Source: Papio anubis (taxonomy: Eukaryota > Chordata > Mammalia > Primates > Cercopithecidae). Taken from it: a stretch of 64,000 bases of DNA. The stretch spans positions 79,832,155 to 79,896,154 of the forward strand of contig NC_044985.1 of assembly GCF_008728515.1 (NCBI RefSeq), read 5' to 3'. Numbering within the stretch: position 1 is the first letter of the stretch; each line of letters opens with the position of its first letter. The notes under the pieces were generated by a model. That model had not been told where the DNA came from. It saw nothing but the letters and a program-made list of their open reading frames with translations, and ran no database searches. Positions 1 to 64,000 of this stretch are shown in pieces. The position numbers and the translations under genes are program-made.

Positions 1-768
1 TCTTTTGTATTTACCCAGTGTTATCTTTCTAGGATCCTATCCAGGACACCACATTCCACTTAGTTATCATATCTCATTAGACTCCTCTTGGCTGTGATCA
101 TTTTTCACACTTTTCTTGGTTTTGATGACTTTTACAGCTTTGAAGAGCTCTGGTGAGATATTTTGTAGACTGTCCCTCTATTAGAGATTGTCTGATGATT
201 TTCTCGTGGTTAGATTCGGATTGTGTATTTTGGGAAGAAAGACCACAAAGTGTCATTTTTATCACATCATATCAAAGGCACACACTATTCACGTAATTTA
301 TAACTTTTGATGTTGAACTTAAGCATCTTGGCTGAGGTAGTGTTTCTCAGGTTTCTTCACTGTAAAGTAACTTTTCTCCCCTTTCCTCCTTCGTTTGCTG
401 TACTCTTTGGAAAGAAGTCAGTATGGGTAGCCCCCACTTAAGAGTGGAGTATCTACATAAATTATTTGGAATTCTTCTGCCAAGATTTGTCTCTTCATTT
501 ATTAATTATTCAATCAATTATTTATCAGTATGAACTTAGTTATTTTATACTTTGTGTTATAATCAGATACTACTTTATTTTATTGTCCAAACTGTTCCAG
601 CTTTGGCCACTGGAGCTCTTTTAGTTAGCTCCTCGCTTCCCTTTGATGGACTTTCATGGTTGTTTTTGGTTTATTTTTAAAAATCACTTCAGTTTCTAGC
701 ACTACAGGATGCTCTAGGCTTATCTTGTGTATTTCCTAGAAGCGGTCATTTCTCCAAGGAGTAGGGCT
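1..768. repeat. Ancient L1 (L1ME-type) fragment, copy 1
   Basis: Recognised by blocks such as GGATCCTATCCAGGACACCA, CTCTTGGCTGTGATCA, GGAATTCTTCTGCCAAGATT and TTTCTCCAAGGAGTAGGG. It lines up block by block with 46210-46690 and 47296-47640, showing that both are copies of one old repeat. It runs off the left edge. The subfamily name is from memory and approximate. Confidence 0.7.
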
Positions 769-2002
769 AATTTTGATGTATGATTTTACGTCTTAAGTAA
801 AAAAGGCTTAGCTAAGGACAGGTTCAAAGTCAGTCAGAAAACATTTGCTAACGTGCACTCATACAACCATTACCACACCTAAACTCTGCGGCAGGATGAG
901 AAAGATAGGTACGTACACTCCAGCCAACCCATTACTGGTATTCCTGCTTGGTTCCAAGTTTCAGGCAGCCTGTTATCTTCATTCCTCCTTAAACATTATT
1001 ATGAGTGACATAACAGACAGACTAATTGCAGATGAGAGGAAAACAAACCCAAACATTTTCGCTCCAAATTATCAGTACTATAGTGTGAGAAGAGACTCAT
1101 GATATATACATTGCTTTTCAAACCAGTGGTACACACACCTCAGGGTACAAAGCAGCAAGTCAAGGAAGAGGCAAAATCAAAGTAGTATCTTAGTGTATCA
1201 TCCAATGTCTTTAATACTTAGGGTTACTCAATAATAACAAGTTGTTATTAAAGCTAAAGGGGTAAAATTCTATTTTCAGATTGAAACCAAGTTTGACATA
1301 TGAAAAATTTAAATTTACTTAAAAATAAATGAAACATGAATAATTTTATATTGGTGGAGCTAGCTACATGTTCATATTTGAAGGGTCCTTTATTATTATT
1401 GGTGATTTGATCAAAGTTTTAAGAAATGCTGATATGGAGTAACAGTAAATTAGCACTAATTGGTTAATAATCTTTAGCTAACAGTTAAAAATGGCTTGTT
1501 TTGTCCTGGAAAGCCAACCATTCAAGACTAGAATTGGCCCCTAAGGGAAATGTATGGCTCCTCTTCATTCTCCCTCACTTCCTCCCAGAGGAGAAGCACT
1601 GTTCTAGTTAGGACAGGTTCAAGAATCCAAAGTTGTGTTCTTGGGGATTTGATCACTTCAGATTTCTCTTGAATTTCTAGGCCATGAGGCTGGAGTGTAG
1701 GGAAGCTGCCCATCCTTAGGCAAGTCTGACCAGCTCTTCTGGGCCCCCCACCCCCATTTTTCTGGACCCATCAGAAGGACCTGGACTCTTTTCATTCAGG
1801 GTTCCTTTGCCCCAGGAAGACCTAAAGTGGGCAGTCTGGACCAGAGCTGCTTTAAGTATTAGAAAAGATATTATCCTACTTCTCTTTATATGCTGGCTTT
1901 CTCTTTCTGGAATTTGCCCTTCCCTTGAAATAAGATGTAGAAAGTCAAGCTGTGAATGTGGGTTTAGGAAAAAACAAGCAACCTCTTGGCCTCTTTTGGG
2001 CC

Positions 2003-2336
2003 TTGGTCTATGTGAACTGCTATAACAGAATACCAGAGACTGGGGAGTTTATAAACAACATAAATTTATCTCTTACAGTCCTGCAGTTCAAGATCAAGGC
2101 TCTGGCAGATTTGGAGTCTGGTAAGGGCTGGCTTCCTGGTTCTTAGATTGCTGTCTTTTCACTGTGTTTTCACATGGCAGAAGGAATCTATGGGGTTTCT
2201 TTTATGAGGGTACTAATCCCATTCATGAGAGTTCCACCTTCAGGACCTAGTCACCTCTCAAAGGCCCCATCTCTAAACACTATCACATTAGAAATTAGGT
2301 TTTAACATACAGATTTTGAGGGGACACAAACATTCA
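2003..2336. repeat. Interspersed repeat of about 330 bp, family not named
   Basis: Recognisable as a common primate repeat from the blocks CTATAACAGAATACCAGAGA, TTTATAAACAACATAAATTT, CACTAATCCCATTCATGAGA-like and GGGGACACAAACATTCA. I do not recall its formal name with certainty, so it is left unnamed. No coding potential. Confidence 0.6.
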
Positions 2337-2708
2337 TTGTAAAGCATTCAGTCTTCTTAGACCTTAGTCTACTTATACTTAAAAGATGTACTTCATATGG
2401 TTTAATTCAATTCTAAAGAGATTAATTTGGATGTTGGGACAAAAGCCTCATAGTACTAAAAAGTAGGTCTTTACTTGGCTATGAAATCAGGAATTTAATT
2501 TGGGGGCAGGAGCAGGGAGAGGGATGTGTTGACGAGGTTCAAGAATTTGGACTTGGGTCCATTTTCCATGTCAAATGAAAACCAACCTAGATACGAATTA
2601 TTATACTAGCCAAGGGGTAGTATTCTGTGTAGCAAGGGTGGTATTTAATCACATTATAAATTGTCAGAAAATATATATTGTTCCAATAATTTATACTTTG
2701 GAAAAGTT

Positions 2709-2713
<5 letters not shown>

Positions 2714-2739
<26 letters not shown>

Positions 2740-3024
2740 GAGATGGAGTTTTACTCTTTATTGCCCAGGTTGGCGTGCAGTGGCACCATCTCGGCTCACT
2801 GCAACCTCTGCCTCCTGGGTTCAAGTGATTCTCCTGCCTCAGCCTCCTGAGTAGCTGGGATTACAGGCGCCAGCCACCACACCCAGCCAATTTTTCTATT
2901 TTTAGTAGAGATGGGGGTTTCACTATGCTGGCCAGGCTGGTCTCGAACTCCTGACCTCAGGCGATCCACCTGCCTCGGCCTCCCAAAGAGCTGGGATTAC
3001 AGGAGTGAGCCACTGCTCCTGGCC
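2714..3024 (-). mobile_element. Alu (AluS-like), full length
   Basis: Poly(T) at 2714-2739, then GAGATGGAGT to the GGCC end: a complete two-arm Alu on the minus strand. Several scattered differences suggest AluS age. Confidence 0.93.
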
Positions 3025-3323
3025 CCTAGTTTTTCCTGTCTCAATGAAAAACCAGTGATTAAACATCTTTTGGAAGCATCTACCCATACAAGGATTTGAA
3101 AATAATAGGACAAATAAAGTGCGTGAAACTCATGTGTATCAAGGTAAACATATCTTTATCAGATATTCTCATTTCTTTATTCTTATGATTCCAAAGTTTA
3201 CTTTGGTTGACAAATGAGGTATCTTATTTAGAAGGAAAAAAGAAAGTAATTAATGGTTAAACATTTTTGAGCAAGAAAAGGAGAAAAGTATGAAGATACT
3301 TCAACTTCGTACTTAAACTTAAC

Positions 3324-3366
3324 TTCATACTTAAACCAGAATGTCTTTAACTGGTTTAAGTATGAA
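3324..3366. other. Perfect 16-bp inverted repeat with 11-nt loop
   Basis: TTCATACTTAAACCAG (3324-3339), loop AATGTCTTTAA, CTGGTTTAAGTATGAA (3351-3366). All 16 pairs match. A degenerate direct copy of the left arm (ACTTCGTACTTAAACTTAAC) lies just before. Function unknown. Confidence 0.85.
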
Positions 3367-3865
3367 ATAAAGAACAGTATGAAAGACTTCCTGGGATGGC
3401 AGATAGTGGGAATTATCCATTATTATTTATTACTAAACTCTCACTAATTAAATGGGGTTCAGGATTAAAGGAAATCATGAAGGCAGATATATTTATCATT
3501 CTAAAAACACATTGAGGTCAAAGGATATAGAGAGATGTCATGGCACAAAAACCAGGAAGTCAGTGCTGTGAATCAGTATCTTGCTCTTCCCCCTTCAATA
3601 ACAATGTCAGACTTCAGTCAGTGATAGCAGGTGAATCTTCTGCTTTAAACACTCTCATGTGACATACGAAATTCATTTCTAGTGTAGAATATGTAATAAG
3701 AAGCTTAATGACACATGTATTCCATGAAATCTTGACAGGGCTCCTCTTAACTCATATGAATGAACACAAGTTGGTTTTCACAAGTTAATTCATAAAGATT
3801 AACATGAGTTGGTAAATACATTTTTAAGGGCATCCCTTAGTGATTGACTGCCCTCATAGTTTGTG

Positions 3866-3903
3866 TGTGTATATATACACATATATATGGCCATATATAT
3901 ATA
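3866..3903. repeat. (TG)/(TA) microsatellite
   Basis: Short TG run followed by alternating TA with a GGCC interruption; a simple repeat. Confidence 0.85.
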
Positions 3904-6859
3904 TGCACCTTTCTCCCTTCCCCATCTCTTTTTATTAACTGCCGTGTTTTAGTAACATTTTATGTATCTGGTCAATTTACACCACTAGTCAACTAAATAT
4001 AAAAGATAATGTTATCCATTAAAACAAGGGTTCCAAACTGGTGACGTGCAGGGCAAATCAATCTGTAGATATATTTGGTTTGATCCACTCAGTTCTAAAA
4101 AGATCTGGAAATAGCACACAAAAATTTGAGTTTGTGGCTTTCCCTTGATATATCAGATCTTTTAACACTAGACTAGAATTTCATGTGGCTAGGATTTGCT
4201 GGAGCAAAATATTAGAATGTCCCTTTAGGTAAGCCCTACCACTCTGTGTTGCTTCCACCTAGCCAATTTCACTCGTTAAATACCTATCTGGTCCCTGTAG
4301 GCATATGCACATGCAACCCCTAGATTAAATTGATGTGTGTGGTAGTGGTGGTGGCAGCAGTGGTGTGCATATGTGTTTATAAATTAAACATTCAATTAAG
4401 ATGGCTTAACAAATAGTCTCAACCCATGTGAGTTAAGGAATTATGATTTGTGTTATAATTCATTCCTTTAACATTAACAGCCCATCAAATAGTAAAATAT
4501 TCTTGTAGGGATAAACATAATAGATTCCAAACAATATAAACAAATATGTTATTAATCAATAATAAAAATATAAATAAAAATAAATACAATATTGTAAATA
4601 CTATGAAAACAGAACTTCCCATATTTATAGAGCTGCAAACTAACGCCATGAAATCTTTATCTCTACTTCTATTCTCCTCCCTTCTGAGTTTTCCCTCCCC
4701 AAAAGTATTACAGAAAAGTCATAACCTATTTTTCTTAAAGAAGATTTATTTTGGATTAAGTGATTTCATGATGCAACATGGTTTTAAACAAAAATAGAGA
4801 TCAGTATGAAAATAAAACAAATTGTACACATTAAAATATCTTTCCCTCAAAGCATTTCGGAATCATAAAAAATACAACAAAAGAGTCAGGGGTTCAGTTG
4901 AGAATAAGAATACAGACTTCCCAGAAAATAAACAACTAGTCCCAGTTTAGAGTCCTAGGCCCCATATAGTACCACCCAGATACCATTTCTAGGATGTCAA
5001 CAATCTGCATGATTTACTTTGAAAAAAAAATTACATATAAGGTGGAGAGCTGTATAACCCTAATGCTAACAGCAAGCATCTCCCATTATTATTCTCCATT
5101 AACAGTCACATTAAATAAATATGAAGCTTAAATCAATGCAAAAACTGAAATACCACTATTAACTGTGACACACTGTGTGGTGAACGTAATGACTGAGGTT
5201 GGTGAAGAGAAATTAAAAGATTAAAAAAAATACACCACCTGTGTTCTACTGAAATCTTAGAAATAATTTTTTTACAGAGCCTTAATATTAAAAAGTAATC
5301 ATTATTATAAAATTAGATTAATACTGTCAGTATGAGGCGAGAGAGATGCATGTATTTTTATTCATTTATTTTGGAATGCCTGCATCCCTATTATAAATAC
5401 ATGTAATTTTAAGCACTTTCCAACATATTAACAGCCCCAAATTTTACTTATGCTATCATATAAAGAAAAATAGGTTGTAATTACATCTTTTAGAGCATTA
5501 GGGTCCTAAAACAACATCCCATTCTGTGTTAATTTCTGGTTAATCCTTCCAAGATAATTCTTGAACATCATCCATTCTTTTTTACGAAGGTGATAGTAAT
5601 CAGAAGTTGACTGCTGGTTCCCTACCTGCATCAGTAAGAGCTGATTCAGTTTGAATCACACAACATGGCTATCCACACTCCTCAGGTTGTAGTATCTTAA
5701 AAGTCGGACAGAAAGATATCACCTGCCCAAGGGCACTAGACATAAAAATCACATACATAAGTTTAATTTTCCTGTGTTCCCCAGAAACCATACAACCAGG
5801 GCCATCTTATTCTGCTGAGCTGTTCAATTATGAAAGCCAAATAAGCGACTTTGCAGATAAAATCTAAGCAAATGTATTTTCGGTCTTAACTTCCTGACTT
5901 GGAAACACTGATTCAGTCTCCATTTGCAATCTCACTCTTAGGATTTCGCTTTCCAGATTAACAGAGAGCATTTATCTTTAAAAATCATGAAAATGTCTCA
6001 AATGCTACTCTAATGTCAAGGGATGTCTGCTAAAAAAACAAATAAGTATAATGAAGTAAAAGCACGCTTTCTTTTATTTCATACATGGTGTTCAATAATA
6101 GTAACAATAATTCTTAAATGAAAAAAAAATCCACAACATAATTTCATGCTAAATTGTTGAATCTCCTGATTAAGCTGTGGTTAGCTTTAATACTATGGGA
6201 CTAAATTCCATTTTGCAATACAGAAAATGTTAAATTACTGAAGCTATAAAATGAGAGTATTTCCCATCAAGTAGATCAAACTGTGCTTTCATCGGGGAGC
6301 ATAGCTTTCTTCTTCTCAGCCGGAAACCAGATTGAAGTATGTTCCTACCCCCACCAGCATGCCCTGAGATGATCCATCCATCGTTGTTTTAACTTTCCCT
6401 CCGCTGCACTACTGTCCTAACCATCCTTTTGCTCCTTCTGGCCCAGATGGCTATGATATGGACAGCACACACGCCCCTCCTTCCTGCCAGCTCCTTGGAA
6501 TGGAGTTACCACTCTGAATCTTGACAGTTGATCAGTAATTAGCATTACATTCTTGCGGGGGGCGGCACAACTGCTGGACTCCTCTTTCCTTTTTATTTTT
6601 ATCACCCTTTCAGTGGGTAGCAGCTGGCCTTAAGCCACAATTCAGAAAGCTTTAATGTCTTTGGCATTCCTTTGCATCCATACTAGACAAACAAATTAAT
6701 TTAGAAAACACAAATGAACGGAAAGAAACTAAGTTTTGGAAAATTAGAGTCTAAAAGTGACATTCTCATTAAACTCACTACGGTAAGATGGAAGTAAAAT
6801 GGCTAAGGTCCAGAGTGCTGTCCCTCACCTACTAAATCAGAAAGCAGATAAAACAGCAA

Positions 6860-7166
6860 GGCCCAGTGTCTCATGTCTGTAATCCCAGCACTTTGGGAGG
6901 CCAAGGTGGGAGGACTGCTTGAGCTCAGGAGTTCAAGACCAGCCTGGGCAATGTGGCAAAACCCTGTGTCTACAAAAAATACAAAAATATTAGCTGGGCA
7001 TGGTGGTGCATGCCTGTAGGCCCAGCTACTTGGAGGCTGAGGTGGGAGGCTGGCTTGAGCCTGGGAGGCGGAGGTTGCAGTGAGCCAAGATCATGCCACT
7101 GCACTCCAGCATGTGTGACAGCCAGACCTTATCACAAACAAACAAACAAAAACAAACGAAAACAAC
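6860..7166 (+). mobile_element. AluJ-like element with (CAAA)n tail
   Basis: Full Alu on the plus strand from GGCCCAGTGTCTCATG through a CAAACAAACAAAC tail. It is diverged (AluJ-like: GAGGTGGGAGGAC...GCTTGAG) and sits head-to-tail with the next Alu inside the candidate 3' UTR. Confidence 0.9.
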
Positions 7167-7470
7167 TGCCAGCACGGTGGCTCACACCTGTAATTACTCC
7201 TAGCACTTTGGGAGGCCAAGGCTGGTGGATCACTTGAGCTCAGGAGTTTGAGACCAGCCTGGGCAACATACTGAGACCTTGTCTCTACAAAAATACAAAA
7301 ATTAGCTGGGTGTGGTGGTGTGTGCCTGCAGTCCCAGTTACTCAGGAGGCTGAGGTGGGAGGATCGCTTGAGCCTGGGAGGTGCAGGTTACAGTGAGCTC
7401 ACGTTGTGCCACTGCACTCCAGCCTAGGTGACAGAGCCAGACCATCTCAAACAAACAAACAAAAAAGCAA
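7167..7470 (+). mobile_element. AluJ-like element, second of tandem pair
   Basis: Starts at the end of the previous tail without spacer (TGCCAGCACGGTGG) and ends in CAAACAAACAAAC. Same orientation and similar age as its neighbour. Confidence 0.9.
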
Positions 7471-10400
7471 AAGACCCTGAAACTCAGACTCAGTTTGGAG
7501 ATTAGACCACATTCTTCTTATGCATGTCTTTATTATGCAGGGTTACAGATACCTCTTAATAATGGCATTGCATCATTTCACATAAATACGGAGTTTCCTG
7601 AATAAAGTTAAATTGAACAGACTCCCATCTTCATTATAAGATATTTGCCTTGTTAGAAGTGGTGAAATCATAAATAAAATTTGTGTAGAAAGTCAGGAAA
7701 AAAGTCACTAGGATGAATGTGAGGAGGATGGGAGGAAAAGAGAAGCTGCAGTGGCTCCTTCTTGGATATCACTGGAATTCAGCTATCAGGGCTTACTAGA
7801 TCCATCCCTATTAAAAATTAAAAAATAAAATAAGGCTTCTGAATAGTGTTTTCCATTATCTTGTTTCCAAATAATACTTGAGAAAAGTAAACGACTCTTC
7901 TGTATAAATCCATCAAAAGCAATCACATTTTGCCTTCTGTTTTTAAAATTTCTCATGTCAAGTCATGAAATGCAAATAAGTCTATGGGGAAATTTTTTCC
8001 ATGAATATACTAATTTCTTCGTGGACTTTACAGAAGGTGTCACATTTTAAATGTGTCTGTTTAAGAAAGTGAGAGTTTGGAGGAAGCATCTTGGAAACCT
8101 CACTGAATGTGGAATATACTGGTACAAACATTAGTCTCCACATTTCTCAAGATGAAACACAGAATTGTGACTATGAAGTAATGAAACTGATGCCACAAGC
8201 CATCCATGAAAATCAGCCTCAACCCAGATGGAACATGATGCTTGTACCCTACAAAGTGCGTGAGGAGCTAAACGGACGATGCACCTGAAAGTACTTTGAA
8301 ACTATAAAGCACTATGCAAGCATATTCTACCATTACTTTCAAACACTTGAATGCATTTTTACCATTTCTGATTGTTGCACAGGTAAAACAGATTTTCCTT
8401 TATTTATTGCAGAATTTCTGCTAAATTATAAACACAATATATGCTAGAAAATTGGGATCATACTTCTTTGACCAAGATCCATTCATTTTGTGCACAAGAA
8501 AAATGTTTTGACCCCAGAAGTGGTTTGGGCTCAGGGATTGGGATTTTTCACACTGAAAATCAATGGTACATTGTAGAATAGATGAAGGGAAACAGGGAAA
8601 CTACCTGACTTAATTTTGGCATTTCATTGATAATTTGAAAATCCTTGAGTTGCTCCTTCACGGATCAGCTCCCTACACACTTTACACTCTCGTTGTGTAA
8701 GTGCATCCTGGCTTCAACACTTGACCAGTATTGACACACTATTACTTGCCATTACTTCCCAATAGAAACAGCATTGATATAATTTTTTTTAAGCCACACT
8801 ATCATCTATATATGAAGCCATTATTGAATCTCCCAGGTGGAAAAAGCTGTTATCTTCTCTCTTCACTCCTTGATTGTAGAACTTACCAAATTTTATTAAA
8901 AACACTTTTTTGAACCTTGGGGTCTACCCTACTACACTGTGAACTGAGCTTTTCAAGGGCAGATTTAGACTCTTGTAGCTCCATCGTCAAGCAAACATCA
9001 AACTGGCACAGAGGGAATGCCAGTGATGTGCTTGTTCCCTCATCTAAGAGACGTTCTGCATACATATATGATGTATTAAGAGTGTCTTCTATAGTATAAA
9101 GAGCATCACTTAAAACAAGACCAGAAAGCCTAGTGATCTGGGCTCACAGTCCAGAAGACAATATTTATGGACATTTCTAATTGTAGAGTATATGAAAGTC
9201 TAATTTATTCTGTGGAAATGTTATTTAATATTTTATATAGTTATTACTGGCTGTTTTGTTTTACTAAGAAAGACTAATAGATAAGTTAGCATGGTGTTCT
9301 GATATGCTAAGTACATCTTTGATAATTCCCAATCTGAGAACAGTATCAACTAGATGATTATACTAATTAAGAATGTCTACATACATTAAAGTATACTATT
9401 ATTTGGGAAAAAGTTGGATGCCTTAATAAAGAAATAGATTTGTTAGAAATAATTAAGGAGATACATTTTATTTCAAATCTCTTTTACCTAATAATATGAA
9501 ATATCATAACTAAATGTCTCAAACCAAACTGAATGCTAACATGGTCTTTGAATGTATTTTTGAAAGAAATGCAACCTTTATCTGCTGCTTAGAGAATGCC
9601 AGCTCTGAAACATCTTATATACCATCAAAGATGTGACCTTAAAAAAAAGTGTGTTATACTACTTTTCCTTATCATGAAAAGAATACAAACAAGTGAAAAC
9701 AGTTTGCAAAATTAAATATATACTTGTATTCATGATCAATAAGTACAAACTAACATTTCCAGTTAAAATTTTTTCTTTTTTTCTCTTCCAATTATAGTAT
9801 ACAGAGAGCTCTTCCTTTCTTATTTCCAGGTTTCTATAACCCTTTTTCAGAACATTTCTTCACACTGCAGTGCGTGCCTTTGGTGCAGGAGTGTAACGTA
9901 AGTGCTATTCCTCTTGAGGGTCCCAATAGTAAACATAGCTTAACTCACAGGAGAGCAATCAGTTCTTACAAAACACCTATGAAAACTATGCATATGACCT
10001 CTATAAAATGTAAGATTGCCAACATCCCATAATAGGAATTCCATGGCTGCTTATAAATATAGATCTCAAAGAAATGTTTGGGCAATGCCTGTAAACCCAT
10101 AGGCTGGCAAACCATATGTTAATCCAATGCTTTTATGACCCCCAATTTAACTTCACTCTGTTGAAAATCTGATTAGTCAAGAAATAAACAAAGATGTGGA
10201 GTAATCTCAAAAGCAATTAAAATGAAGAATACCTTCTCATAAAATTAAGCAGAAGTAAGACTAGTGATGTCATGCAGTTTTGGAGATGCCATAGAAAAAC
10301 TGTTTCTTAATATTAATAAGAAAATTATGCATCAGTGAAAATGCAGGCTTAGAAATATAGTTCTGAGTTTCAATTTGTGATGTCTTCACTGATGAGGGAA

Positions 10401-11729
10401 AATGGAATTCTTATTACTGATCTCTTCAGTGTTGCTGATGGCTCCTTAACTGAGCTTAGTGTTTAATGATGCTGTACAAATAAAAAGCAGTGGGGGAAAT
10501 ACGAAATATCTGTATTAAATGCCATCCTGTAAAGTATTTGATGGATGGAAGAGAGTCTAATGCATTTTAAATAAATGCATATCATACTATCACATATAGT
10601 GAATCTTAAAAAATTATTACTTAGATGCACAGTCCTTGTAGTGGTAGACACGGCACTGTGAAGGAAGTTTGATTTAGAAGCTATTTTCTATTATACTTCT
10701 CAAGTGATGGAGTTGCTGTTAGTCATATTGTAATGTCCCTTCACCTTTGGTACATTCAGTGCAAAATATTTGGGGGATTTTTTTTACCTTTATAAAAATA
10801 AAAGGCCCTTTTGTTTCCTTGAGAGTGCTGAAAAGGATACATATTAGCATGATGCCCGAGTATGCATGGAACATGAAAATGGAACGAGTGATACATACAG
10901 TATGACAGGTAGGTTCTTATATACATCTTAAAGAACAGAAACATAATGAACCTACAAAAAATAAACAGAACTCACTGTGTACTTTTTCCTGATATGCTGT
11001 GATTAATTGCTAGTTATTTTAAAATTGTTTTCATGCATTATAAAGCATAAAATCTGTCATTAGTAATTCACTGAATAATGGTTTGTCTTTAGCCATAATT
11101 ACACACATACCACTTGCATATACATTGTCACAGACCATCTTATTGCAGATCTGTAAAGGTACCTCATATTAACTTGGTTTCATTTTCACTCATGTCCCGT
11201 GAAAGCGGAAACCTATGGTGCACACCATGCAGGCACTCATAAGTGAGAAATGAATATTCTGTTATAACTTAGGGCTTAAATGAATGTACTTTCAGGAAAT
11301 ATATTTACTTTTATTATATTATTTAACTTGCACTAATTTGAAGATTGGGCCAAGTGCTGCCAGTTTGGCTTGAACCACGTTCAAGGGTAAGTTTCAAGAT
11401 TCTCCTGAGTCCCTAAAGATTACCGTGGAGCTGATCATGTATGGGTTCATCTTTGTCTTGGAACATAACAAATGGAAAAAGTTTGGCAGTCAAGAACTGT
11501 TGATTGAAAGACGGTTGGGTTGTTCCCTGGGCATCAAGCTCACCCAAATCCTTCCAAGAGGACTCATCTCCAGTCCCCAAATGTGACAGAACACTTGTTC
11601 CTGGAAAATAACAGCACGTAGCATTATCCTAAAGGAAGCATCCTCTTGAAACTTCCAATGTTCAGTCATCCTTCTAGAAGGCAGCTTCTCAAACTGCCTG
11701 TCCACAGAGATGGGCATTCTGCTTCCAGG

Positions 11730-63677
<51,948 letters not shown>

Positions 63678-64000
63678 CTGGGGAAAGACAAGAAGCAACA
63701 TGGGTCCTTCAGCCAAAGTAGTGCTGAAAAGCCTAAATCCCAACAGGGTAGAATATTCCATCCAAGATCCGGTTTACCTCCCAAAGAGAGCACCTACCCC
63801 CTTTCTCTTGCAGGTAATTCTTGGGACAAAATGGCTGGCTGTGGTACTTTTTGTGAACCCTGCGGCTATTTGACTGTGTTCCTACCAACTTTGGACAACG
63901 TGATTTTATTTTACTATTTCAATATATAAGTTTGAATGTACATGTTTGTTTGAAAATCATACCTGGGTTTTCAGATTTGGAAACAGGATTCCAACACAAA
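63678..64000 (-). other. HECW2: HECW2 intron upstream of exon a (partial)
   Basis: Unique sequence upstream of the first visible exon on the gene strand, including a pyrimidine-rich acceptor tract. Runs off the window. Confidence 0.85.

Larger units (their letters stand above)
1..4744. other. Flank downstream of HECW2: repeats and unique AT-rich DNA
   Basis: Holds an ancient L1-related fragment (1-768), a roughly 330-bp interspersed repeat (2003-2336), one minus-strand Alu (2714-3024), a perfect hairpin (3324-3366) and an AT/TG microsatellite (3866-3903). The rest shows no exon-like pattern on either strand. It may be intergenic, or partly very distal 3' UTR. Confidence 0.6.
4745..11729 (-). 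other. HECW2: Candidate HECW2 3' UTR (extent not settled)
   Basis: Starts right after the stop codon on the minus strand. The region is AT-rich and mostly unique apart from a tandem Alu pair at 6860-7470. Canonical AATAAA signals on the minus strand (TTTATT on the plus) occur at 11310-11315, 9467-9472, 8399-8408 (two overlapping), 7529-7534, 5357-5362, 5365-5370 and 4745-4750. I believe the human gene has a 3' UTR of several kilobases, so a distal site near 4720-4750 is possible, but the sequence alone cannot choose between them. No open frame here looks like a gene. Confidence 0.45.

Noticed and set aside
6860..7470. Tandem repeat considered as a segmental duplication
   Set aside because: It is two separate AluJ-like elements in head-to-tail arrangement, each with its own tail.
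8091..8288. 65-codon plus-strand frame with ordinary amino-acid composition
   Set aside because: Lies antisense to the candidate HECW2 3' UTR, has no splice or homology support, and is within chance length.

Overview
This is nuclear DNA from a catarrhine primate, most likely an Old World monkey such as a macaque or baboon. It is AT-rich, non-coding over about 98% of its length, and full of Alu, L1, MIR, L2 and MaLR copies. Two young Alus (23360-23664 and 38019-38327) carry the base combination I associate with the Cercopithecidae-specific AluYR subfamilies, and both keep clean target-site duplications.

The only protein-coding gene I can support is on the minus strand: the 3' end of HECW2 (NEDL2), a NEDD4-family HECT E3 ubiquitin ligase. 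Eleven coding exons were found by translating conserved HECT blocks and checking AG/GT splice sites and phase at every junction. From 5' to 3' they lie at 63677-63568, 51906-51786, 50266-50153, 39375-39223, 36668-36570, 33122-32993, 31691-31545, 30904-30790, 27513-27428, 26394-26282 and 11841-11730. All phases agree. They total 1,300 nt and encode the last 432 residues plus the stop, which covers the region before the HECT domain and the whole HECT domain. If the protein is 1,572 residues long, as in human, the catalytic Cys falls at 1540, and Arg1191, Phe1193 and Arg1330, known from human disease variants, fall exactly where expected. That is a strong check on both identity and exon chain. 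The N-terminal parts (C2, WW domains) lie beyond base 64000.

Layout: 1-11729 is the 3' UTR and/or downstream flank, and the poly(A) site is not settled. 11842-26281 is a 14.4-kb last intron with two sense-oriented L1 3' ends. 26282-39375 is a dense block of eight HECT exons. 39376-50152 is a 10.8-kb intron with a nested-L1 structure. 50153-51906 holds two exons, and 51907-63567 is an 11.7-kb intron with a three-Alu cluster and an inverted Alu pair.

I see no operon, CRISPR array, phage or bacterial system, and no novel protein machinery. The most interesting points are the monkey-specific Alus, an L1 that looks like a 3'-transduction event nested in an older repeat, a perfect 16-bp hairpin near the left end, and weak splice signals around the short 86-nt HECT exon.
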